Assembly (NCBI GenBank): GCA_026770575.1
Contig: MU658079.1
Coordinates: 1-14,057, forward strand
From: Pelagophyceae sp. CCMP2097
Lineage: Eukaryota > Sar > Pelagophyceae
DNA: 14,057 nucleotides
Direction of reading: 5' to 3'
Part shown: positions 6,539-13,911 of the stretch, piece after piece
How the letters are laid out: each line of letters begins with the position of its first letter
Numbering within the stretch: the stretch's first letter is position 1
Translations under genes and position numbers: made by a program
The notes under the pieces: model-generated
Told to the model about the DNA's origin: nothing
The model's input: only the letters and a program-made list of their open reading frames with translations
Database searches by the model: none

Positions 6539-9500
6539 ATGTCGGCAAACGCGCGCGCTGTGAACGACGCCGTCGACTACCTGTGCGACGTCGTCGACAT
6601 CGCCACCCCCTGCACGCAGGTCCTCGCGTACGGCGCCATTGGCGACCTGACCGTCAGCGAGCTAAAAACTGCCTACTGCCAGCGCGCCGGGCAGGTGCGC
6701 ACCGCGTCTGTATGAAGGCGTCACGCGACGTAAACCTTGACGCCGCCTTGGTTTATACACCCGCGTACGCCTAACATGCGCGTAGGAGCACCCGGACAAG
6801 GGCGGCATGCATAACCCGCGCGCCAACGCGGCATTCCAGGTCTTGAGCCGTGCAATGGACATCATCAAGATCTGGGCTCTCCTACAGTCCGTGGACGAAA
6901 CTATCGACCCGAACCTCGTCGTGCCCGACTTCGTTTTCTTCAACATGCTGCATACGGAGTGGGAGGAGGAGCAGGAGCATTTAGACGAGGCCAACGGCGT
7001 CAACGAAGCTGAAGAGGAGCACCTCGCCCAGAAGGAGCGCGACGACGTGCGTCCGTTGCCGCTGAACGTCCCCGCCCTCTTATTAGCGTCGTAGACCTGA
7101 ATGTGATGATTGTAGGCGGCCAAGTGGCGCGAGGAGGTGGCGCGCGAGGCGGAGGCGGACCGCCAGTTTGACGAGGAGGAGGAGGAGGATGCGCGCGAGG
7201 TGGAGGAGGCGCGCGTGGCGGAGAAGGCGCGCCAGGAGGCGGCGCGCAAGGTGGACGACGATGCGGCCGGGGCGGCGGCGCACGGTGCCGACGACGACGA
7301 CGACGACATGCAAGGGCCGCGCGTGGCGGAAAATCCCAAGAAGGCGAAGAGGCGCGGGAGGGCGGTCCAGGAGCCCGGGCCGGAGGGCGAGACCCAGGAG
7401 GACCGCACGAAGCGCCTGGCGAAATTGCGCCGGCTGAAGCACAAGGTCACGTGCGGCGCGAACGCAAAGGCGCAAGTGGAGGACGAGAAGGAGGCGGAGG
7501 CGCCGTGGATACCACGGGGGCACGTGGGCGTGGAGCCTGCCGTCGTCGGCCTCCGGCTGGATTCGCGCTGGCAGGCGCACGAGCACGCGCGCCGCACCGG
7601 CGCGCATCTCGGCTTGCACAAGGGCATCAAGGTCCACCTCGAGGTGGACAAGGTGACGGCCGTGTGCGGGTCGTGCTCCACGGCCGCGGTGTACACTCGG
7701 CGGACCACGGGCCACTTCGTTTTGATCAAGGCGCAGGTCCACCTCGACGTCTGCTTTGGCGCGCCGGTCGTCGAGGGCGTCGACGAAGACGCGGAGGAAC
7801 GCGCCTCCAAGTCGTCGTACACGGCTGCCCAGTTGGCACGAGGCTTCCGCGCCGACTACCAGGACAACCCGAATTTGCGGGGTAAGGAGATCAAGGCGCA
7901 AGCGCTGCAGAGGGGCATCTACCAGAAGCTGCCCGCGGCCCACTTTTTCCTCGCCGCCCGGGACCAGGTCCACAAGCACTTTGAGCAGTCGCGCGCTGTG
8001 CAGATGGCGGCGCTCGAGTCCTTGGTGCCATTGTACGAGGCGTGCGGCCACACAGTCCGCATCCGCTCCTGCAACGGCAAGGACATGAAGAAGACGCGCT
8101 TCAAGGCCTCGGAGTTTATTTTTAAACAGTGCCAAAAGGCCGGAAAGATCGACAAGGCGCTCAAGTTCGACAAGGGCATGGTCGACGTGCCGGACATCGA
8201 CGACGACAAGTTGTACTACTCCGGCTGCGAGATTGTCTTTGCGACGGCGGAGCTCATTGCGGAGTGGGGCAACACTTTTTCCACGGACGCGTGCCACATG
8301 GAAGGCATTGGCTACCAGTCCTTCAGCGGGATTTTCAACGCCGTCGGGTATGACGCCGCGCGGAACATCTACGTGATGGCGTACATGCACGACGTCGGCA
8401 ACGAGTCCATTGAGACGTGGACGCGGATGTTCGAGATGCTGGTCGGCGTGAAGGGCTTCGACCGCTTGGGCAACGTCGTCATCGCAGACTTGGAGAAGGG
8501 CCTCGACGCGGCGTTCGACAATTGCGTGCAGTATGCGATTAAGTTTGGAGACGCGGGCCATGTCAAGAAGGCGCTGAATAACCACGTGGCCGCTGCAGAG
8601 AAAGCGAAATCGCTGCTTTTGTACGAGCGCGCTTTGCGCGAGCCGAGCAAAGCAAAGGCCGCGGAACTCTACAACGAATTCGTCCCGTCCGCCAAGGAAT
8701 GGCTGGACAAGTTCCCGGAGGAGTGTGAGACAGCGGGTCGTGGTCGGGCAGGGTGGCACGGTAGAGGGCTCCCGCGCTTTCCAAAAGCCGTAACACTTTT
8801 GCTTTGTAGGTTTGTTGACGGCGTACACGAACCTGAAGCAGGGCATCATCACGTCGCAGGGCACGGAGTCGCAGAACAGCGCCGACCTCAAGTCGGGCCT
8901 CCGCGCGGTGGAGCCGCAATGCTTTTTGCAAAAGGCTTTTGCCCGCGTGCAGAAAAGGTTCCGCGCCACCCAGAAGGCCGCGAAGAAGTGCAAAGAGGTG
9001 ATGCCGCCGCGGATCATGGAGGCTCCACGCATGGCAGCGTCCCGAAGTCTAGAATGTCTGCGACGCGCTTGTTCGTCGTTCATCAACTGTAAAACGATCA
9101 CAATGTGTAGGACATCGCGGCGCTGGTGCAGAAGGCGGCGACGTACGTGCCGCACGTGAAGTGGATTGACGAGTCGACGATGATGGAGTGCACGGTGCCG
9201 AGCGGCCGCGACCCGAGCATGCTGCGGATGGTCACGATGCAGCGGCCGGGCGTCCCGCCGCTGTGCTGCAAGTGGAAGAGCCGCTACCCGTGCTACCACG
9301 GCGCTGCGGCTATCATTACGAAGCACGGCCCATAGCAGCTGTCATACGCAGTGTCTGCATAGAAACCTTAGCGTCAGATGCCCCAAAAGAGAATTTGTAG
9401 GTGGAAGTATTGCGACCCGCGCTGCACGACGGCGGCGTGGAAGGCGCAGCTGGCGGACTTCGAGTTCAAATTGCCGTCGCAGGCGCGTCGGTTTGTTTGT

Positions 9501-9892
9501 GGTGTCCGAATAAGCTATCAAACAAAGACGACGCACAGGCGGACATCGATGCGGTCATGCTGGAAGCGCGCGAGCGCGTCGCGCGGGGCTCGTGCCTGCT
9601 GGTGCCGATGGCTATCGCGCCGCCGCGTGGGTGGCCGCGTGAGCAGCAGCGTCCAGCAAAGTATAGTGCAGGCATGGCGTATTATGCTCGCATGCGGTAA
9701 TACCCTTCCGCAGGCAAAAACGCCGGCGTGCGCCTCCGCGCTTTCTACGAGCACGGCAAGGGTGGCCGCAAGCGCACCATGCACTGCGGCCTCTGCGGAG
9801 CCACTGGCCACAACCGCGCTGAATGCGAACTCCGCCAAGTGGAAGACATCACGATTTCGACTCCTCCGACGAAGACGCGTGAGGACGCGTGA
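6539..9892 (+). CDS. Mutator-like transposase with N-terminal J domain
   Basis: Inferred exons are 6539-6694, 6786-7046, 7116-8724, 8810-8997, 9111-9322, 9401-9494, 9539-9638 and 9714-9892, joining in frame to about 932 aa. Acceptors are mostly TGTAG|G. Exon 5 lacks a GT donor before an in-frame TAG at 9333, so a GC donor is proposed. The exon 6/7 junction is uncertain. ATG 6539 is the first in frame after TAG 6497. Domains: J domain, residues about 25-75, with HPD at 54-56 after the first intron; acidic stretches and a PKKAKRRGR basic patch; a CX2C...HX3C finger; the DDE core with D530 (STDACH), D597 (ADLEKGL) and E695 (GTESQNS), spaced as usual for Mutator; a SWIM-like finger, C790/C791...C799-Y-H801; and a CCHC zinc knuckle, C898-C901-H906-C911. 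The protein should act in the nucleus, binding the TIRs and catalysing cut-and-paste transposition. The J domain would recruit Hsp70, which is inferred. The splice model was made by eye. The gene may be intact or slightly decayed. Confidence 0.88.
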
Positions 9893-9944
9893 GGCAGGTG
9901 CCCCTTAGAAGCTACATAAAAGATGTTGGCTTGTACTTGGCCGC
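9893..9944 (+). other. Transposase 3' untranslated stretch
   Basis: This is the short gap between the transposase stop and the inner edge of the right TIR. An ACATAAAAG string at about 9914 is the only A-rich candidate for 3'-end processing, and it is weak. Confidence 0.35.
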
Positions 9945-10000
9945 CACTGGAGGGGGAACATAACCAAATCATCAGATGCAGGGGAGGTCGCAAACGCCCC

Positions 10001-10190
10001 AAACCGCGATTCCAGGGGGGGGCGTTTCTTAAACCCCGAATCCAGGGGGGGGGCAATCGTAAAGCCGGGTATTGGGGGGGGGCGCAAAAGCACCAAACCG
10101 CGATTCCAGGGGGGGGCGTTTCTCAAACCCCGAATCCAGGGGGGGCGCTCGTAAAACCGAGTATTGGGGGGGGGGTGCAAAAGCCCGCTT
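10001..10190. repeat. Two 94-bp tandem units with G runs
   Basis: AAACCGCGATTCCAGGGG begins at 10001 and 10095. Each unit contains three G runs of about 7-10 and the motifs AAACCCCGAATCC and GGGTATTGG or GAGTATTGG. The left TIR has a single equivalent unit. Confidence 0.8.
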
Positions 10191-10313
10191 GACAAACGCA
10201 CCCCCCCTGAAATCAAGCATTTACGAGCGCCCCGCCCCCCCCCTAGAATTGGGTAAAATCTTTAGTACCCTCCCCATTTGCTGATAAAAAACAATTAGTA
10301 CCCCCCTTTACGG

Positions 10314-10403
10314 CCGCTGTTTCCGGCTCTCGGTCGTCGCGCGGCTGGGCGTTCTACCCAACCAGCTCCGCCTCTGGGCTCCGCCTCTGGGCTCAAACAG
10401 CGG
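10314..10403 (-). repeat. 90-bp repeat A, copy 3
   Basis: This is an inverted copy of 12-101 with the same 9-bp ends. It is separated from copy 4 by 19 bp (CTGTGATTTGTTTTTACGG) made of the usual A flanks. Confidence 0.8.
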
Positions 10404-10422
10404 CTGTGATTTGTTTTTACGG

Positions 10423-10512
10423 CCGCTGTTTCCGGCTCTCGGTCGTCGCGCGGCTGGGCGTTCTACCCAACCAGCTCCGCCTCTGGGCTCCGCCTCTGGG
10501 CTCAAACAGCGG
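10423..10512 (-). repeat. 90-bp repeat A, copy 4
   Basis: This is an inverted copy of A. It is followed by TTGTGAATATA, the reverse complement of the flank seen at copy 1. Confidence 0.8.
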
Positions 10513-10523
10513 TTGTGAATATA

Positions 10524-10792
10524 GGGACTGATTTGGGTCTTTTGAATTCCCACTCAGAACAAATTTTACTTTCGGGAGGAGACGGGGAGCTTGAGAGACG
10601 CTCGAGAGACGCCCGGGGGACGCAAAGCGCGCCCGTCTATAGGACCGTGCTCGTCGTCTCCACGCCATGCCTAGGTGCGCTTACTCGAAGCGCGGCGTCC
10701 TTTGCCCTTGGAAACCGTTCGGTCTCTGTGGCTCCTTGTTTGACTCTGCTCGTCCGCGCCCTGCTCGTCCACGACACGCGTCGCGTAAGCTT
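10524..10792 (-). repeat. Repeat B, copy 2
   Basis: This is a full-length inverted copy of 112-376, about 93% identical by eye, ending at AAGCTT against the CCCCCCT duplication. It shares the variants TCAAACAAGG and CACAGAG with the partial copy at 6153-6301, while copy 1 has TCAGACAAGG and CACAAAG. Confidence 0.8.
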
Positions 10793-10848
10793 CCCCCCTA
10801 AATTGCACTTTTCTCTTTCGAGGGAATTTCGAAAGGTTTCGAAATTGT

Positions 10849-12044
10849 AGTGAAGCTGAAAGTTATCTAAATTTTAAGTGAGATGGGTTTTAAACTCAGT
10901 TTTAAGCGCAAAAATCGAAAGTTATCTAAATTTTAACTTTTAAGACACAAAAGATGTCAGCTGCTTAAAAGCGATTTTATCAAGTCTATTTTCAGGATGC
11001 CGAAGTGGCATTATCGCGGCTGACTGGCCTCTCGTGGGGAACGCTGGATGGCGGCTCCACGGCGGCGACTGGGTCCCATATAGGTCGTATTTGAAGCGAA
11101 AGCGCTGCCGCGGTGCGACGGGGGAGCCTTGCAACCGCGGCGCAGCGCGCCAAGCGCGGCGCCGGCGTTGCATTCGCTTCATACTGCGACGGCGGGGCGG
11201 GCCCGGCGGGGGCGATGCCGGCAGAAGTTTCGAGCGAAAGTGCCGCCGCGCCGCCTTGTTATCGACCCGAGAGGGAAAAGCATACATAAACGCCGACGCT
11301 CAAACCTCGGCCGGCGGGCCCACAGCCGGGCGCGGGTGTCGGAAGCGACGGGCCCACGAAGCCACGGGCGGCGGCGCCGCCGCGACGCGGCTGGCGGGAC
11401 CACCATTCTTTACGCGTGCAGCGACGCGCTCCACGACGCGGCCCCGTCGATAAATTGAGCCGAACTTCGAGACAGCGCACCGGAAGGCGGCGGGGGCGCC
11501 TCGCCGCCGGAGCTGCGCGCGGCGGCGACGGCGCAGGCACCGAACGAGCCGACCACTTTTACAGTAAGCGGCGCCCCACGCCAGCGACTCCGGCTGTGCC
11601 TTTCGTTCAAACTTCGCCGCGCGGCGCGGGTATCAGCGCGGGCGCCGGCACCGGCGCGGGCATCGGCGCGAGCGGCATTCGACCATATGCAAAGCATCCG
11701 TTCTCTCATCACGCGAGTGACTCGCTGAACTCACTTAAAATCCGAGCAAAACCACTAGGAATCCTAGGAGTCCTAGTAGCCTAGATTCCTAGGTCGCTTT
11801 ACAATTTATTTCGAAAATCTTGAACTTTCATGACTCCGCATGCACGTCATATGACATCCAGTGTGTGTTTACTGCACAGTCGGGGTCTGAATCAAGTCGT
11901 TCTTAGTGAGACAAGGAGAGCTTTGCGCAACGCCGCAAGCTAAGGTTTGAGTCGCGGCATCTCGCCGTCGCGTCACCTGTCGTGTCCCGACTCGGCGCGC
12001 ACGAGGCCGTCGCGAAATCTTCGCGGGCCGGCGGTTCGGCCACT
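10849..12044. other. Unassigned stretch right of the MULE
   Basis: AT-rich sequence (10849-10990) gives way to GC-rich sequence (11030-11700). GAAAGTTATCTAAATTTTA occurs at 10858 and 10918, exactly 60 bp apart. Candidate frames at 11034-11453 and on the opposite strand are arginine/alanine-rich, compete on both strands and lack recognisable domains, so no gene is called. CTAGGAATC (11755-11763) pairs with GATTCCTAG (11784-11792) in a CCTAG-rich cluster. Confidence 0.45.
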
Positions 12045-12515
12045 ATGCCTGATGCGGTGCGGCGCAAGCGCGCGCGCGCCGCGCCGCTGGAGCCGCCGCC
12101 GGTGCCGCTTGAGCTGTGGGCGCGCGTCGACGGAGTCGATTCGGAAGGCAGCAGCATGGGCACGATCGTCGACGTCGCGGCCGAGACCGTTACGGTGCAG
12201 CTGGACGGCGACAGCGGCCAGCGCGTCGTGGTGCAGCGCCGGGGGTCATCTGTGAGGACCATCCCTCCGGTGATCCCTGCGGCTCTCGCGGGCGTCTCGA
12301 CTGCCGTCGTGCGAGTGGGCGACCACGGGCTCTTCGAACGCGGCGACACCGTCATGGCTGAAGTCGACGCGCAGCGCGGCGGCTCGGCAAGCCGCCTCGG
12401 CCGTCGCCTCAGCGGCCTTGACCGGCCCGTAGACATTTTCAGCCATCCACGCGTACTGCTTCATCTCGTCGTTGACCTAGCGCTCGTCGGCCAGCGCGTC
12501 CTCGGCGACTCGTAG
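12045..12515 (+). CDS. Hypothetical protein with Tudor/KOW-like segment
   Basis: This is a 156-codon frame with mostly GC-ending codons. The start at 12045 is the first ATG; the frame is open further upstream to at least 11982. The N-terminus is basic (RRKRAR, residues about 6-11) and proline-rich, possibly a nuclear localisation signal. Residues about 25-75 (LELWARVDG...GTIVDVAAETVTVQLDGD) have the alternating hydrophobic pattern of a small SH3-like barrel of Tudor, Agenet or KOW type. A second related stretch may lie at FERGDTVMAEVD. This is a structural impression, not a family match. The last 45 residues look less protein-like. The stop lies 15 bp from the stop of the convergent minus-strand gene, which supports both calls. 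An upstream exon cannot be excluded. Confidence 0.45.
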   Translation: MPDAVRRKRARAAPLEPPPVPLELWARVDGVDSEGSSMGTIVDVAAETVTVQLDGDSGQRVVVQRRGSSVRTIPPVIPAALAGVSTAVVRVGDHGLFERGDTVMAEVDAQRGGSASRLGRRLSGLDRPVDIFSHPRVLLHLVVDLALVGQRVLGDS

Positions 12516-12530
12516 CTTCGAGGCCGCGAC

Positions 12531-13202
12531 TCAACGCTCCCCAGCCGCCCGGTCCGCCACGCGGCGGTCGGCCGTTTCGTCGGCTTTGCGCTGCATCTCG
12601 TCGCCAACGGCATCGAGGCGCTCTAGGAGCGCATCCCGTGCTTGCGCCTTCGTCGTCGCGTTCTGCGCCTCGTACTTGGTCCGAGCTACGCCGTGCCTCG
12701 TCGCGTTTGCCGCGGCGTGCGCAACAGCAAGGCCGCTGGAAGCACCATGCTTCACCTTCGGCTGGCGCGCGACCCTCTCTTTCCGACCCCGATCCGCCGA
12801 CTGCGGCGCTTCTACCTCCCGCACGTCGCGAGCTGGGCTCGCGTTGCGCTGCAAAGACAAGGCAGACTCGACCGAGGCGCGTCCGCTGCTGCGCCGCTTC
12901 TTCACTTGCGCGTCGAGCGCGGGGTCGAAGTCGGCGGTAGCGCTAATCGGCGCGAGCGGCACGCAGCCCACGTCGGGATTGTACGCCATGTGCGTCACGG
13001 TGCGCACACGTGTCGATCCAGGCGAGGCAGCGACTTTAAACATGTTGCCAATGTGACAATACCCCAGCTCCTTCTTGGCCGCGGCGACGAGCTGCTCGCG
13101 CGAGAGGCCGTACTCGCTCTGGAGGAGGTCGAGCCGCACGTACCGGCGGTACCAGTCCACCTTCAAACCGGCAGAGAAGCGCCACGCAGCCGCCGCGTCT
13201 CC
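12531..13202 (-). CDS. Hypothetical coiled-coil protein, 3' exon
   Basis: This open segment of 223 codons plus TGA shows strong GC3. An in-frame TAG precedes it, but as GATGTAG|GG, matching the TGTAG|G acceptor used by the transposase, so it is probably a downstream exon. The upstream exon was not found; a GT near 13252 is one donor candidate. The first 50 residues read GDAAAAWRFSAGLKVDWYRR then YVRLDLLQ...GLSREQLVAAAKK, a helical pattern with weak resemblance to the Sin3-binding region of SAP30-type proteins or a SAP-like helix. I rate that resemblance low. The rest is disordered, basic and charged-helical. The same frame stays coding-like beyond the TGA down to 12246, interrupted by TAG at 12477-12479. 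The true C-terminus may therefore be lost to nonsense mutation. Confidence 0.5.
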   Translation of the reverse strand, partial: GDAAAAWRFSAGLKVDWYRRYVRLDLLQSEYGLSREQLVAAAKKELGYCHIGNMFKVAASPGSTRVRTVTHMAYNPDVGCVPLAPISATADFDPALDAQVKKRRSSGRASVESALSLQRNASPARDVREVEAPQSADRGRKERVARQPKVKHGASSGLAVAHAAANATRHGVARTKYEAQNATTKAQARDALLERLDAVGDEMQRKADETADRRVADRAAGER

Positions 13203-13369
13203 CTACATCGCCGCGCCGCCGCCTATGAGGGTCCAGAGGTCGAATACCGAAGCGATGCAGCCTTTTGAGCCTTTGGAGCCTTTGGGTAAAGGGCGCCCTC
13301 GAGACAAACTGGGCTTCGGAGCATCCGGGACGCTGGAGGGCGAAAACGAGCGACGACGCGGGTTCCGTC

Positions 13370-13430
13370 GGACCCTAAGGTTTCTATCAGATGGGCCACG
13401 GGTAACGAAGCGATGAAACCCTTAGGGTCC
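13370..13430. repeat. Hairpin repeat, copy 1
   Basis: GGACCCTAAGG and CCTTAGGGTCC form 11-bp arms around a 39-nt loop with TCTATCAGATGGGCC and GAAGCGATGAA. A related copy is at 13511-13589. Confidence 0.75.
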
Positions 13431-13510
13431 ACAGGAGGCGACCCCTAATGTCGCACTTGGGCTTTGGCGCCGGGGCCGGTTACGGAGAGGACAAACGCGC
13501 GAACAACGTA

Positions 13511-13589
13511 GGCTCCCGTGGACCCTAAGGGTTCTATCGGATGGGCCTCGCGCGCGCAAGCGATGAAGCCCTTAGGGTCCACGGGAGCC
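13511..13589. repeat. Hairpin repeat, copy 2, 21-bp perfect arms
   Basis: Arms 13511-13531 (GGCTCCCGTGGACC...) and 13569-13589 are exact reverse complements around a 37-nt loop. The loop keeps TCTATCGGATGGGCC and CAAGCGATGAA from copy 1. It is MITE- or small-RNA-hairpin-like. Confidence 0.8.
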
Positions 13590-13911
13590 GCCCCCCACGA
13601 GGCGCACCAGGTCCTCTAAGCTACCTTAGGCCTGCGGCTTTTGGACTTTAGGCGACCGAGATAGCGCTGCCTGCACTTGCAATCCTTGCATCGAAAATAG
13701 TCGAAAAATTGGAATCTGGTAACCGTCCGAAAACGATGTTTTAAGATATGTTTTAACAATCGCCCTAGGCTGCTCATGACTCAGTTTTAAATAGGCTTAT
13801 TTAAAGGCTCGGAGAGAGAGGTATTTTAAATAAGCCCTCTTAAAATTTAGATAACTCCTCTATTTCCAGTTTCAAAGGCCGCTTAAAGCGTTAAAATTTG
13901 GGCGCGTTGGT
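13590..13911. other. AT-rich stretch with hairpin before the tandem array
   Basis: No gene is seen. GGCTTATTTAAA (13794-13805) pairs with TTTAAATAAGCC (13825-13836) around a 19-nt loop containing GGAGAGAGAGG. The 18-bp inverted repeat partner of 10861-10878 follows at 13839-13856. Confidence 0.5.

Larger units (their letters stand above)
6025..10848 (+). mobile_element. Mutator-like DNA transposon with long G-run TIRs
   Basis: The element starts ACAATTTCGAAA and ends with the reverse complement TTTCGAAATTGT. Long TIRs follow: left about 6025-6450, right about 9945-10848. Shared landmarks, read inward, are GGTACTA, TTTATCAG, TTTTACCCAATTCTAGGGG, GTAAATGCTTGATT, GGTTTTACGAGCGCCCCCCC and ATTTGGTTAT. 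Between them lies a Mutator-family transposase gene. Both TIRs carry insertions (6153-6301 and 10308-10792). I could not find a matching 8-11-bp target duplication: left GGGTCCTCA, right AGTGAAGCT. The exact ends may therefore be misplaced or the locus rearranged. Confidence 0.8.
9945..10848 (-). repeat. Right TIR of the MULE, interrupted
   Basis: The inner edge is at CCACTGGAGGGGGAACATAA and the outer end at GAAATTGT. It includes a tandem 94-bp duplication (from 10001 and 10095) and a 485-bp insertion (10308-10792) between two CCCCCCT copies. Removing the insertion restores TAGTACCCCCCTAAATTG, which closely matches the solo copy at about 3302-3318. Confidence 0.75.
10861..13856. mobile_element. 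Region bounded by an 18-bp perfect inverted repeat
   Basis: AGTTATCTAAATTTTAAG at 10861-10878 is the exact reverse complement of 13839-13856. The interior has two convergent gene candidates and two hairpin repeats. It could be an unrecognised DNA element of about 3 kb. The inverted repeat is short and AT-rich, and no transposase was recognised, so the element call is tentative. Confidence 0.35.

Noticed and set aside
6662..7822. 386-codon minus-strand open frame
   Set aside because: It is a serine/arginine-rich antisense shadow of transposase exons 2-3 with no recognisable motif.
7083..9326. 747-codon minus-strand open frame
   Set aside because: It is antisense to transposase exons 3-5, arginine/leucine/valine-rich, crosses introns and shows no domain. 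GC-rich DNA lacks stops on the opposite strand. The plus strand carries clear conserved motifs.
11903..12436. 177-codon minus-strand frame opposite the Tudor-like gene
   Set aside because: It is serine/arginine/threonine-rich without pattern, and looks like the complement of the better plus-strand frame.
12586..13268. Plus-strand frames of 156 and 208 codons opposite the coiled-coil gene
   Set aside because: Cysteine/arginine/alanine-rich shadows. The minus strand has the better codon pattern and a matching splice acceptor.
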